DNA from: Prolixibacteraceae bacterium
Lineage (GTDB): Bacteria > Bacteroidota > Bacteroidia > Bacteroidales > Prolixibacteraceae
DNA length: 64,000 bases
Assembly: GCA_019856515.1 (NCBI GenBank)
Contig: CP082230.1
Span: 2,170,001 to 2,234,000 of the forward strand
Reading direction: 5' to 3'
The notes below the pieces were generated by a model. It was not told the origin of the DNA. It searched no databases and saw nothing but the letters and a program-made list of their open reading frames with translations. Positions 27,127-35,338 of the stretch are shown piece after piece. Within the stretch, counting starts at the first letter, position 1, and each line of letters begins with the position of its first letter. The position numbers and the translations under genes were made by a program.

Positions 27127-27871
27127 GTCGGTAAAAATTGAAGGACTTGATCCCTCATTTTGGTATCATTCAAGAGAATATTATACTGCAAACATAGAAT
27201 CAATTGAAGCAAGGTGGGTATATCCGACCAGTAAAACAGGAGCACCATTTAAGCTAACATATTGGAACCTTTTAAATGAAGCAACAACAATGAAAGTTAT
27301 AGCTTATGAGGAAGATCGCGGAACTCAAACAACTTATAGCAACCAATATAGTTTTACAACAGTAAACAGTTCCGAATTCAATATAGGCATCAAAGGAACT
27401 GGAAAAGTAGGAGACATAGGTTTAGAAGGATCTATTTCAAGTAAAATATCCAATAGTCAAACAACCAACCACAAAGTAACAGTTTCTTTTGTTCACAAAG
27501 ATAATGATGATCATTTAGGAGATGGAGAATTACCTTTTGGAGATAACGTTATCCATTCAAGTCCTGATCACAAACCAGTACAAAAAGAAGGCTACACATA
27601 CTACCCAATCAATGCTGTTAACGTAGGTGATATTGAAGTAGTTGTAAAACCCAGAGACACCAATAACCCTCAGATGGGTGGAGCAAACAAACGCCCTAAA
27701 ACAAAAAGTGGTTCAAACTCTAGCTCAACGTTACCATCAAGGTTAACCAACCAAGGATCTCGTTTCCCACAACCAAATAGTGGTAGATATTCTCCTAATC
27801 ATAGGCCAATGTCAATTACGGACGACAATCCTTATGAATACGATGATGATCCATCAATGTATGAACTATAG
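27044..27871 (+). pseudogene. 5'-truncated gene fused to the clostripain remnant, function unknown
   Basis: An open frame of 275 codons with no signal peptide. Its first codons lie inside duplicated clostripain sequence, so the native start has probably been replaced. The body has beta-rich sequence with Ser/Thr alternation (FNIGIKGTGKVGDIGLEGSI, SKISNSQTTNHKVTVSFVHK), a pattern reminiscent of amphipathic strands in beta-pore or sandwich proteins. The C-terminal tail is Pro/Asn/Ser-rich and low-complexity, ending in an acidic Tyr stretch. I cannot name a family. It may be a decayed secreted protein, or still translated from the internal ATG. Confidence 0.5.
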
Positions 27872-27935
27872 AATCATTTAAATACACCATTGTACGATTG
27901 ATTTAAGGTCAATCGTACAATTAAACAATCTATTT

Positions 27936-28598
27936 ATGAAAAAAATAAACTTACTACTGATACTATTTATCACACTATTCTCCTGTTCTAAGGAAAAAGA
28001 GTTTATAACTCCTAAAATGCCTTTGTCTGTACTTGGAAAATACAAATTAGTTGGAATACAACATGGTCATTATATGTCTGACAACAATCGAGATGGAAAG
28101 ATCGAAGATATGTATACCGAATATACAACCGGAGATCTCAATCAAAATTTTGACGTAAACGAGAATGTAAACTTTTTAACTATCTCTACAGGTTCTGATG
28201 GGACAAACTCCTCTGACTACTTCACTTTCTCATTTACATCTCCAGGGCAATTAGAAGATATACACCCAGTATCGAGTTCTTCATATCTCCCAACATTCAG
28301 AAGGTGGTATACCACAGCAAGTTCTGATCTTAACTACGATTACGCTGACAAAACCAAACTGAGTTTTAAACGCATTGGTCAGAAAGAGGCAAGTCAGAAC
28401 AAATATGGATCTATTTATGAGATTACCTGTAAAAATAGTATAGTTTTTATTACGATCTACTCCTACTACTACAATCAAGAAAAAGACAGAGCGGATTTTA
28501 TCCCCATAACACTTATCTACAAAGATTTGGGAGACGACTACACTAAAGTAATAGAAGTAGCTAAAACAGTTAAGCTGGAACCTGGAGATATAGACTAG
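27936..28598 (+). CDS. Lipoprotein of unknown function (duplicate 2)
   Basis: 220 aa, lipobox LFSC with Cys17, and the same domain as the 26239-26901 product. The variable stretch (SVLGKYKLVGIQHGHYMSD, GDLNQNFDVNENVNFLTIST) differs from duplicate 1, while the last ~120 residues are essentially the same. It lies 30 bp upstream of an intact clostripain-family lipoprotein gene and is probably co-transcribed with it, so this is the likely ancestral pair. It could be an inhibitor, a binding partner or a surface substrate-capture protein for the protease; that is inference from linkage only. Confidence 0.78.
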   Translation: MKKINLLLILFITLFSCSKEKEFITPKMPLSVLGKYKLVGIQHGHYMSDNNRDGKIEDMYTEYTTGDLNQNFDVNENVNFLTISTGSDGTNSSDYFTFSFTSPGQLEDIHPVSSSSYLPTFRRWYTTASSDLNYDYADKTKLSFKRIGQKEASQNKYGSIYEITCKNSIVFITIYSYYYNQEKDRADFIPITLIYKDLGDDYTKVIEVAKTVKLEPGDID

Positions 28599-28757
28599 TT
28601 CTCAATAATTAATTAATCATATACAAAAATGAAACACCTCCTATTTATCCTCATTGCTACTATATGCTTCAGCTGCAAGCAATCAGAAAGCCTTAAACCA
28701 CAAGCCAGCGAGACATTAGTGATCTATATGGCAGCGGATAATGATCTAAAAGGCAAT
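27936..28757 (+). repeat. Duplicated segment, copy 2
   Basis: Partner of 26239-27060 at an offset of 1697 bp. In this copy the sequence continues into a complete clostripain gene. Confidence 0.9.
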
Positions 28758-29726
28758 GCGCTGTTGAATGTGTATGATATGGTAGAAGGCATAAAGGAGG
28801 ATCAGAAGGTGGTCGTTTTTATGGATAAAGGAGACAAAAGCTCATACCTTATGGAGCTCAACAAAAAGAATGGTACGTCTATCCACCGACAAGTAGTTAA
28901 ACAATATCCCGATCAAAACTCGGCGGATAGCCATACCCTCCATCAGGTACTTAAAGAGGTAATCGAGAGATATCCATCCCAGCAGTATGGATTGATATTA
29001 TGGTCACATGGAACGTCTTGGTTTCCTGCGCCGAAACCGAAGACCAAATCATTCGGTGTAGACAAGCAATCTACGATGGAGATCCATGATCTCGCATCGG
29101 CATTGCCAACCAAATTTAAATATATCCTTTTCGATGCCTGTTTGATGGGAAGTGTAGAGGTAACATCAGAACTACAAAACAATACCGATTACCTCATAGC
29201 TTCTCCTACAGATATTCTAACCACGGGAATGCCTTACCAAAAGATACTACCTATCCTTCTCAACACGCAACAAACTGTAGAGAAACGATTGAAAGAGGTT
29301 TGTAAAACTTACATCAAACACTACAAACAAAAAGAGGGAAAGATGCAATCAGCAAGCATTGCACTATATAATCTTAATAACATCAATATGGTTCAAACTG
29401 CCATGCAACAAATCATAACCAACCATCCAAACACGAAAGTCAAAGCAGCAAATGTCCAAAAACTTCATAAACAAGCGGACTGTTATGATCTAATCGATAT
29501 GATAGAGAAGAACTACGGAACAAAAGCTGCAACTCAGATGAAGTCAACTCTCTCTTCCTTTATCCTCTTCCATGACCATACAGATAAGTTCCAAGAGAAC
29601 CTTTCGCTTGATAACCTACATGGTATTAACTGCTATATCCCTGTAGACCCAAACACTTATTACCCAGAATTCTACTATAACCTTCAGTGGAGTAAAATAA
29701 CCCAATACCATAAAGCCATCTTCTAA
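28629..29726 (+). CDS. Clostripain-family (C11) cysteine peptidase, lipoprotein
   Basis: 365 aa. The signal has lipobox CFSC (lipidated Cys16). The peptidase domain begins LVIYMAADNDLKGNALLNVY. The catalytic dyad is visible as His127 in LILWSHGTSW and Cys171 in LFDACLMGSVEV, matching the C11 pattern (HG and DACLM). C11 peptidases usually cleave after Arg or Lys and often self-activate. The lipid anchor suggests action at the envelope or cell surface. The gene follows a duplicated lipoprotein gene by 30 bp. Confidence 0.88.
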   Translation: MKHLLFILIATICFSCKQSESLKPQASETLVIYMAADNDLKGNALLNVYDMVEGIKEDQKVVVFMDKGDKSSYLMELNKKNGTSIHRQVVKQYPDQNSADSHTLHQVLKEVIERYPSQQYGLILWSHGTSWFPAPKPKTKSFGVDKQSTMEIHDLASALPTKFKYILFDACLMGSVEVTSELQNNTDYLIASPTDILTTGMPYQKILPILLNTQQTVEKRLKEVCKTYIKHYKQKEGKMQSASIALYNLNNINMVQTAMQQIITNHPNTKVKAANVQKLHKQADCYDLIDMIEKNYGTKAATQMKSTLSSFILFHDHTDKFQENLSLDNLHGINCYIPVDPNTYYPEFYYNLQWSKITQYHKAIF

Positions 29727-29884
29727 AGCACCAAACAAAAAAAGAATTTATAGCATTCGAACTTCTGAATATTGACACATAAAATCAAGCTCAAGTAGGG
29801 TGTTCCCTACTCACTATCTTAATACTATCAATACGCAAACCACATTCTCAACGTCGGCACACTACTTGCGATCCACTCCACATC

Positions 29885-30455
29885 CCTCCATGAGGTATTG
29901 TCGCACAATGCCGAGAGCCAAGAGAGCATCAACCACTGGGAACGCTGAGCTCCAGCTCGGCATCGTATTGCAGGAGAGCCACAACATAAGTATTCTCCAT
30001 GGGGTATTGTCGCACGATGCCGAGCGGCAAGAGAGCATCAACCGCTGGGAACGCCGAGCTCCGCTCGGCATCGTATTACAGGAGAGCCACAACACAAGTA
30101 TTCTCCATGGAGTATTGTCCCACGATGCCGAGCGGAGCTCAGCGTTCCCAGTGTGATGCCACATAAGGTTGAAAGCCAAGAGAGCATCAACATAAGTATT
30201 CTCCATGGGGTATTGCCCCACGATGCCGAGCAGAGCTCAGCGTTCCCAGCGTGATGCCCCATAAGGTGAAGAAGCAGGAGAGCCACAACATAAGTATTCT
30301 CCACGGGGTATTGCCCCACGATGCCGAGCGGAGCTCAGCGTTCCCAGCGGTTGTCCCATCACATCGTACCACAGGAGAGCCACAACATAAGTATTCTCCA
30401 TGGGGTATTGTCACACGATGCCGAGCGGAGCTCAGCGTTCCCAGCGGTTGCCTCT
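29885..30455. repeat. GC-rich inverted-repeat array 2
   Basis: The longest array. It has about six arm sequences around 29938, 30012 (partial), 30045, 30120, 30220, 30318 and 30417, of the type GGGAACGC(T/C)GAGCTCC... or its reverse complement ACGATGCCGAGCGGAGCTCA. Between them are spacers carrying AGGAGAGCCACAACATAAGT then ATTCTCCATGGGGTATTG. The spacer has its own short inverted repeat GGAGA...TCTCC, so a folded unit is a long stem capped by an inner hairpin. Open frames run through the array on both strands, but they only reflect the repeat. Confidence 0.85.
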
Positions 30456-30548
30456 CTCATACAGACGGGAATCATTCAAATAATTTCATTTTTTTACGAT
30501 TCAAATCGTTGCCACTCAGCACAACTCATTCTCTCTAACACCACTTCA

Positions 30549-30569
30549 ACAGACGGGAATCCCGTCTGT
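30549..30569. repeat. Palindrome ACAGACGGGA-A-TCCCGTCTGT
   Basis: Two perfect 10-bp arms around one central base, 69 bp before the HTH gene at 30638. A single half (ACAGACGGGAAT) also occurs at about 30462. It could be an operator, or another REP-like unit next to array 2. Confidence 0.6.
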
Positions 30570-30637
30570 CATATCTTCATCCCCTCATCCGTCACATATA
30601 CCTTTGTATCAAACAAAAAAGAGAAAGAAAAAGATCC

Positions 30638-31000
30638 ATGACAACCCGAAAAGAGAGAGAAAAAGAGCGTCAAGCCTCGGCCAAAAGACGGAGTATCGAG
30701 CAACTGCTTCGAGAGATCCTCCATAAGCTAGATCACATGATGCATATCACCATCCAGCTCATCGAGGCCACCCATCGTCTGAAAGCTAGCAAACAGAAAC
30801 CGACCAGCAATACGATCCACTGGATCGATGCACAAGAAGTGATGAACAGGCTCCATATATCCCATCGCAAACTACAAGGAATGCGACTCGATGGATCCAT
30901 CCCCTATACTGTTCTCAAAGGAAAAATCCTTTTCAAAGAGAGCGATGTAGAGAACATACTACTCGAAAACTATCGTAGACATCACAACGAACCGTCGTAG
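30638..31000 (+). CDS. Helix-turn-helix domain protein, excisionase-like
   Basis: 120 aa. A basic, coiled N-terminal half (KEREKERQASAKRRSIEQLL, then LHKLDHMMHITIQLIEATHR) is followed by a MerR/excisionase-type winged helix: IHWIDAQEVMNRLHISHRKL, then a hinge and SIPYTVLKGKILFKESDVEN. In Bacteroidota this architecture is typical of small DNA-binding proteins on integrated elements. It opens the cassette HTH - winged-helix protein - amidase - small membrane protein. No integrase is nearby. Confidence 0.75.
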   Translation: MTTRKEREKERQASAKRRSIEQLLREILHKLDHMMHITIQLIEATHRLKASKQKPTSNTIHWIDAQEVMNRLHISHRKLQGMRLDGSIPYTVLKGKILFKESDVENILLENYRRHHNEPS

Positions 31001-31202
31001 ATGTTCGTCGGAAAAACGCAACAGTGGGATTTCGTCTCCCACCCTCTAGAGCGGAGTGTTGTATCCAATCGGTCTATCGAATGGATACTACTAGCGAGAA
31101 GGGCGCTTTAGGATCTGATCCTTTCGATCGATCCCCCACTCCCCATTGGAATGCCATCGACACGAACTTTACGTGATACACATCAAACAAAAAATATAAC
31201 CC
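31001..31202. other. Hairpin-rich spacer between the HTH and winged-helix genes
   Basis: About 200 bp, less AT-rich than other spacers. It has short inverted repeats such as GTGGGA...TCCCAC at about 31023-31041 and GGATC...GATCC at about 31109-31135. No gene is supported. It may hold attenuator-like structures upstream of the 31203 gene. Confidence 0.4.
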
Positions 31203-31943
31203 ATGAAAAACCCAAAGACCATATCCATCGCACTGATCGAATATGCCTATCGAAAGAACCTGCTTCCTGCATTGCAGCTCTACTACCTTTTGCAGTCGCT
31301 TCAAATCTTTCGACTCGACACCCCAACATGCCACTACTGCATGTCCACCCTAAAGATCTCTCATAGCACCCTAATACGTCGTGTGGATGAACTTCGTCGA
31401 ACATGCTTCATCAAACACCACCGCTCCGAGGCCAAATGCTTCATCGTCTTGCGCGAACAACAGATCCTCGACCCCTATCTGGTATACTGCAAAGGCCATC
31501 TCCACTGGAGACCACACTACCAGATTACCGACTTCAAGATCATCGCCATCACCGCTTTGCTCTTTCATATCTCCATCTTCAGAGAGATCCGAGAAAACAT
31601 ACAAGGACAGACACCCAAACTACGAAAGAAAGTACTGGCACACTGCAAAATACACCCTACCTATGGACCTATCTTTGCCACTCGCCACTTTCGTATTCCG
31701 GCCAACTACTATGCCAAAGCGCTGCACGTATCGCTAATGCAATACTATCGCTATCGCAAAACGGCATACGACATGACCCTGTTGAGTATTCAATTACACG
31801 ACCTAAAAGTCAACATTCCCTCACAGCGGTTACCTAACGTACGGCTCCACTATAAAGATGGTCCCTACATAGCGAAAAAGAACGATGGTTCCTACTTAAG
31901 AGAAACCACATCTATTCATTTTAATTTATTCATATCCCCATGA
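31203..31943 (+). CDS. Putative winged-helix protein of the amidase cassette
   Basis: 246 aa, basic and His/Arg/Tyr-rich, no signal peptide. Residues about 40-75 (CMSTLKISHSTLIRRVDELR then CFIKHH) look like a winged helix with a recognition helix, as in replication initiators or small regulators of Bacteroidota elements. The remainder (LLFHISIFREIRENIQGQTP, YYAKALHVSLMQYYRYRKTA) is unassigned. It overlaps the amidase start by 4 bp (ATGA), so the two are translationally coupled. Its composition is C-rich on the sense strand. Confidence 0.55.
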   Translation: MKNPKTISIALIEYAYRKNLLPALQLYYLLQSLQIFRLDTPTCHYCMSTLKISHSTLIRRVDELRRTCFIKHHRSEAKCFIVLREQQILDPYLVYCKGHLHWRPHYQITDFKIIAITALLFHISIFREIRENIQGQTPKLRKKVLAHCKIHPTYGPIFATRHFRIPANYYAKALHVSLMQYYRYRKTAYDMTLLSIQLHDLKVNIPSQRLPNVRLHYKDGPYIAKKNDGSYLRETTSIHFNLFISP

Positions 31944-32332
31944 GGAAGATTAACAAAATTATCCTACACTGTTCCGACAGTGATATCGCAGAACACGACG
32001 ACATACAAGTCGTTAGACGATGGCATCTCGAAAGAGGTTGGAAAGACATAGGCTACCACTATTTCATTACAAAAAATGGTAGAGTACGTTGGGGAAGAAG
32101 TCCTGCTATGTATGGTGCCCACTGCGCTGGACACAACCGCGACTCCATAGGCATCTGCCTTAGCGGTCGACACAAATTCACACCTTATCAGTTCAACAGC
32201 CTACGCAACCTACTGATCAGGCTAATGAAAGAGTACGACATCCCGAAGAGTGCCATATATCCGCACAACCACTTCAACAAGAACAAGAGCTGTCCGAACT
32301 ACAACGTGCAGGAGATCATCCACACACTCTAA
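31940..32332 (+). CDS. N-acetylmuramoyl-L-alanine amidase (T7-lysozyme/PGRP fold)
   Basis: 130 aa, a minimal amidase_2 domain without a signal peptide. Zinc ligand candidates are His10 (IILHCSDSD), His109 or His111 (YPHNHF) and Cys118 (KSCPNY). The YHYFITKNGRVRWGR and NRDSIGICLSG motifs are those of phage and prophage-type amidases that cut the bond between muramic acid and L-alanine. Without a signal it would need a holin or cell lysis to reach the wall. It overlaps the upstream gene by 4 bp, has a hairpin after it, and is followed by a small membrane-protein gene, an arrangement like a lysis or domesticated phage cassette. Confidence 0.88.
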   Translation: MRKINKIILHCSDSDIAEHDDIQVVRRWHLERGWKDIGYHYFITKNGRVRWGRSPAMYGAHCAGHNRDSIGICLSGRHKFTPYQFNSLRNLLIRLMKEYDIPKSAIYPHNHFNKNKSCPNYNVQEIIHTL

Positions 32333-32344
32333 GTCCAACCAGAA

Positions 32345-32369
32345 GCAAGGAGCCACGTCTCCTTGCATT
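32345..32369 (+). terminator. Hairpin after the amidase gene
   Basis: GCAAGGAG (32345-32352) pairs with CTCCTTGC (32359-32366) across a CCACGT loop, followed by ATTTAAAA. The T run is short, so termination may be weak. Confidence 0.6.
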
Positions 32370-32390
32370 TAAAAACATCATACCATGTCA

Positions 32391-32590
32391 CAAACCCTTC
32401 ACCTCAACCCTTCATGCCTTAGTGTCTTAGTAGTTCCTTTCACCTTGCACATCAACCCTTCGTGTCTTAGCGGTTCTTTTAAAATCTGTGGCTATCCGTC
32501 TAATCCGTCCAATCCGTGGCCATATTTCCCGTGCACCTCAACCCTTCGTGCCTTTGCGCCTTAGCGGTTCTTTTAAAATCCGTGGCTAAA
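32391..32590 (+). repeat. Tandem-like repeat with the phrase CTTAGCGGTTCTTTTAAAAT
   Basis: Three imperfect copies of CAACCCTTCGTGTCTTAGCG then GTTCTTTTAAAATCCGTGGC, starting near 32404, 32453 and 32539. Between copies two and three lies ATCCGTCTAATCCGTCCAAT, also found after array 1. The block is non-coding and shows no inverted symmetry. Confidence 0.75.
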
Positions 32591-32623
32591 TTCCATGAGC
32601 ATCAACCCAAAACAAACAATATC

Positions 32624-32911
32624 ATGAAAAATATCAAGCATCTTTCAAAAACAGCACGTCACATCACCAATCGTATCATCAACAACACCTCCACTGCCGA
32701 CAAACAAGACGCTCGCCATCGCAACGACCAAGCCAACCAAACTGAAACCACAGGCTTCCTCGATCGCAACATCCACGAAATCGTCATCCTTATCATCCTC
32801 TTCACCTGTCTCTTCGGTCACAAACTAGAACTCCCATCCCCCACCCTCAACAAATTCACCGAATACCTCGCCTACGTCATGTGCTTCCTCTTCGGCCGCC
32901 AACGCAAATAA
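32624..32911 (+). CDS. Small membrane protein, holin-like
   Basis: 95 aa from the ATG at 32624; a longer in-frame start at 32516 would be made of the repeat just described and is rejected. The N-terminal half is polar and basic. The C-terminal half has two hydrophobic segments (HEIVILIILFTCLFGHKLEL and FTEYLAYVMCFLFGRQRK). Its size, layout and position after an unsecreted amidase suggest a holin-like or membrane-anchoring role, but no named family is recognised. The sense strand is strongly C-rich. Confidence 0.5.
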   Translation: MKNIKHLSKTARHITNRIINNTSTADKQDARHRNDQANQTETTGFLDRNIHEIVILIILFTCLFGHKLELPSPTLNKFTEYLAYVMCFLFGRQRK

Positions 32912-32929
32912 CACCCTGCTAACGAAGCC

Positions 32930-33255
32930 ACAACCACTGGGAACATTGCTACAGGAGAGCATCAACCGCTGGGAACGCCGAGCTCCGCTCGCCATCGTGC
33001 CTCAACAAGGTGGGGAGCGTTAAAGTTCACACTCTCCTGCCCCATGATGCCGAGCGGAGCTCAGCGTTCCCAGTGTGATGCCCCATGAGATAAAGAGACA
33101 AGAGAGCCACAACACGCTGGGAACGCCGAGCTCCGCTCGGCATCGTGCCTCAACAAGGTGGGGAGCGTTAACGTTCACACTCTCCTGTCCCATGATGCCG
33201 AGCGGAGCTCAGCGTTCCCAGTGTGATGCCCCATAAGATAAAGAGACAGGAGATT
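32930..33255. repeat. GC-rich inverted-repeat array 3
   Basis: It has the same arms as arrays 1 and 2 (left arms near 32968 and 33118; right arms near 33050 and 33193), but the spacer differs: GCCTCAACAAGGTGGGGAGC then GTTAAAGTTCACACTCTCCT. Two nearly identical arm-spacer-arm units lie about 150 bp apart, so array 3 looks like a separate lineage amplified in tandem. Confidence 0.85.
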
Positions 33256-33295
33256 GACAAAAGGATTAAATCATGAAATAAGTATAACAACACGT

Positions 33296-35050
33296 CTATT
33301 TAAAAACCTTTAGGGAATCTATTTTTTTCCATATCGGATTCGTTTTATCATGTCTCGTCTTTATATTTTTTACAATATCCTGACAATTACCATGATAACT
33401 CATATGACTAAGGATCTTATATTTTGAAAAGAAGTGATATATATATTTCTCATACGTTATATCCTTTTCATACTTCGACAAACGCTCCCATGCATACCCG
33501 TAATTTTTAGGATAGTCTGCATTATCATCGTTAGTCATATAAAATAGAGCTCCTGCATACCAATTTAAGAAGATCAACATCTGCTCGTTGGGCGATAATT
33601 GGGTACGAAGCATATCAACATATTTTTCTTTCTCTTTAGCATCCAATATATCTGACGAATCAATGAAACGAATAATCTTAAAGAGATACATAAAGTACAT
33701 TGAAAATTCACACTTATTCTTTATTTGCCAAACAAGAAATCGGATTTCAGAGATTGTATCACACAAGTGATAAATACATTTTTTGTGCTTACGATATGGC
33801 ACTACTTCTCGATTACAACTTTCTTTAAAAGCTATGCTATGTTTAGACAACGATGATTTATAACCATCACGCAATCGACACAATGTTCTTAGCGAATTAA
33901 AACGTTTAGAAAGACTACATAAATGCTTTTTTACATCCATATAATATCGACAGATATCATGCTCATAAACATCACTTCTAAAAAGGGATATCGGTACCAT
34001 TAAACTATTGGTATAAAATCGATCATCAGGATCTCTTTTTATGTTTGCGTTACGCGCATCCTTCGATAGTTGTTCAATATCCATATCGTCATAAAGCCCT
34101 AATTGATAGGAACGAAATACTGCATCATAGGCCAAAAGAAATGTCATATTATTTGGTTCCACACTTGAGTCTTTACTTTCGATCTTAAACAGTTTATCAA
34201 AACACTTCTGTATCTCTCCAATCTGTCTGATAACATATGGAATCGCTTCCAATCCGTTAATACGTTTTACTGAATGGCAATGTAAAAAAGAGAAGTTCTG
34301 TAAGTTCTCACGATGCACATCCAGCATCTTATAAAAGGTAGTCTGCAAATGTGTCTTCTGCTCCGCTAAACTTGCTCTCTTATTGGCTTGTAACTGCGCC
34401 CAAAAAGCCCAGAAAGTAACCCATGCAACACACAAAGTGATATGTGGAAGAATAAAGTTCCAAAGACCTTTATCGACAATTGGGAAATGCTCTCTCAAGC
34501 TTACAGGTAACAACTCAAAAGAACCAAACATTTCTTTAATCGTGAGCTCTTCCTCAAAACGAAAATAATAACTAAAAATACCAAATAAGAGCACGAATGC
34601 TACAGGCAAAAAACAGTAAAACCAATCAATCTCACTCTTTTTCTGCTGTATAAATTTGACCCCAATAGATATCAATGATACAGCTACACCCCAAACAGTC
34701 AAGTTAAACATAAATTCAGTGAAATAAATTTCATCATGAAAGATATGAGACATAAACAGAATCAACCAAAGAGTGATAGCAGAGACTATTCCTAATAATG
34801 CACCACGTAAAAGCGATCGCTTTACCCTCTTTTGGTCTCTATTCCTTGAGGTAAAAAAAGATAACACAACCCCTAAGACGAAACACATGAGTATACACTC
34901 TACAAAACCTCCTGTTTTATAATAATCGTATAGAAGAAAAGCTAATAAAAATGATAGTACAAAAGATATGATATTTACAAGTCGACTATGCTCTCGCACA
35001 CTAATTCCAACATATGCTCGTCCAACCCTGTATCCCATTCCCGCAATCAA
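33296..35050 (-). CDS. Membrane protein resembling putative phage abortive-infection proteins (PutAbiC-like)
   Basis: 584 aa. The N-terminal ~230 residues hold about six hydrophobic segments (for example VNIISFVLSFLLAFLLYDYY, LLGIVSAITLWLILFMSHIF, HITLCVAWVTFWAFWAQLQ). The soluble part follows with LAEQKTHLQTTFYKMLDVHR, the start pattern of the PutAbiC family (helix, then F-x-x-(M/L)-L-x-x-H-R). Known members are linked to phage-triggered growth arrest. The identification rests on a short motif plus layout. It is a stand-alone gene beside repeat array 3 and the organohalide operon, a typical defence-gene location. Confidence 0.6.
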   Translation of the reverse strand: MIAGMGYRVGRAYVGISVREHSRLVNIISFVLSFLLAFLLYDYYKTGGFVECILMCFVLGVVLSFFTSRNRDQKRVKRSLLRGALLGIVSAITLWLILFMSHIFHDEIYFTEFMFNLTVWGVAVSLISIGVKFIQQKKSEIDWFYCFLPVAFVLLFGIFSYYFRFEEELTIKEMFGSFELLPVSLREHFPIVDKGLWNFILPHITLCVAWVTFWAFWAQLQANKRASLAEQKTHLQTTFYKMLDVHRENLQNFSFLHCHSVKRINGLEAIPYVIRQIGEIQKCFDKLFKIESKDSSVEPNNMTFLLAYDAVFRSYQLGLYDDMDIEQLSKDARNANIKRDPDDRFYTNSLMVPISLFRSDVYEHDICRYYMDVKKHLCSLSKRFNSLRTLCRLRDGYKSSLSKHSIAFKESCNREVVPYRKHKKCIYHLCDTISEIRFLVWQIKNKCEFSMYFMYLFKIIRFIDSSDILDAKEKEKYVDMLRTQLSPNEQMLIFLNWYAGALFYMTNDDNADYPKNYGYAWERLSKYEKDITYEKYIYHFFSKYKILSHMSYHGNCQDIVKNIKTRHDKTNPIWKKIDSLKVFK

Positions 35051-35249
35051 TAATAACAGTATTACCCCATAATATCTATTTTTTCAGTTCATCAATATAT
35101 TTTATCATGGAAACAAGTTGCCTTTCATTATTGTTCTATCTAGCTTACAAGAAAACAAGTATATCGTTCATGTTATAATGTACTTGGTATACAACACATC
35201 AACATTCTAATTCAGAAAAACACCAACTACCGACATCGTAATTAGACGA

Positions 35250-35276
35250 GATGCTCGCGTCTATTTTTTCATATTT
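35250..35276 (+). repeat. 27-bp direct repeat, left copy, flanking the rdh module
   Basis: GATGCTCGCGTCTATTTTTT followed by CATATTT; 26 of 27 bases match 39767-39793. It lies just outside the rdh operon terminator. Confidence 0.75.
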
Positions 35277-35302
35277 ATACCAAGCGACGACACTTTGACA
35301 TC

Positions 35303-35328
35303 AAAAAAGGCAGGCACGAATGCCCACC
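35303..35328 (-). terminator. Terminator of the rdh operon
   Basis: On the minus strand GGTGGGCA pairs with TGCCTGCC (two G-T wobbles) around a TTCG tetraloop, followed by six T. It lies 10 bp past the stop of the 39-aa membrane peptide, so that peptide belongs to the same transcript. Confidence 0.88.
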
Positions 35329-35338
35329 TTTAAGTATA

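Noticed and set aside
32516..32623. A longer N-terminus for the small membrane protein at 32624
   Set aside because: The extra 36 codons are built from the CTTAGCGGTTC repeat, so the internal ATG is the believable start.
25572..33255. The GC-rich repeat arrays as CRISPR
   Set aside because: Repeats alternate in orientation, spacers are conserved rather than unique, and no cas gene is present.
33265..33285. Shared phrase TTAAATCATGAAATAAGTA with about 36714-36732
   Set aside because: 18 of 19 bases match, but the stretch is short and AT-rich; without a genome-wide count it cannot be told from chance.
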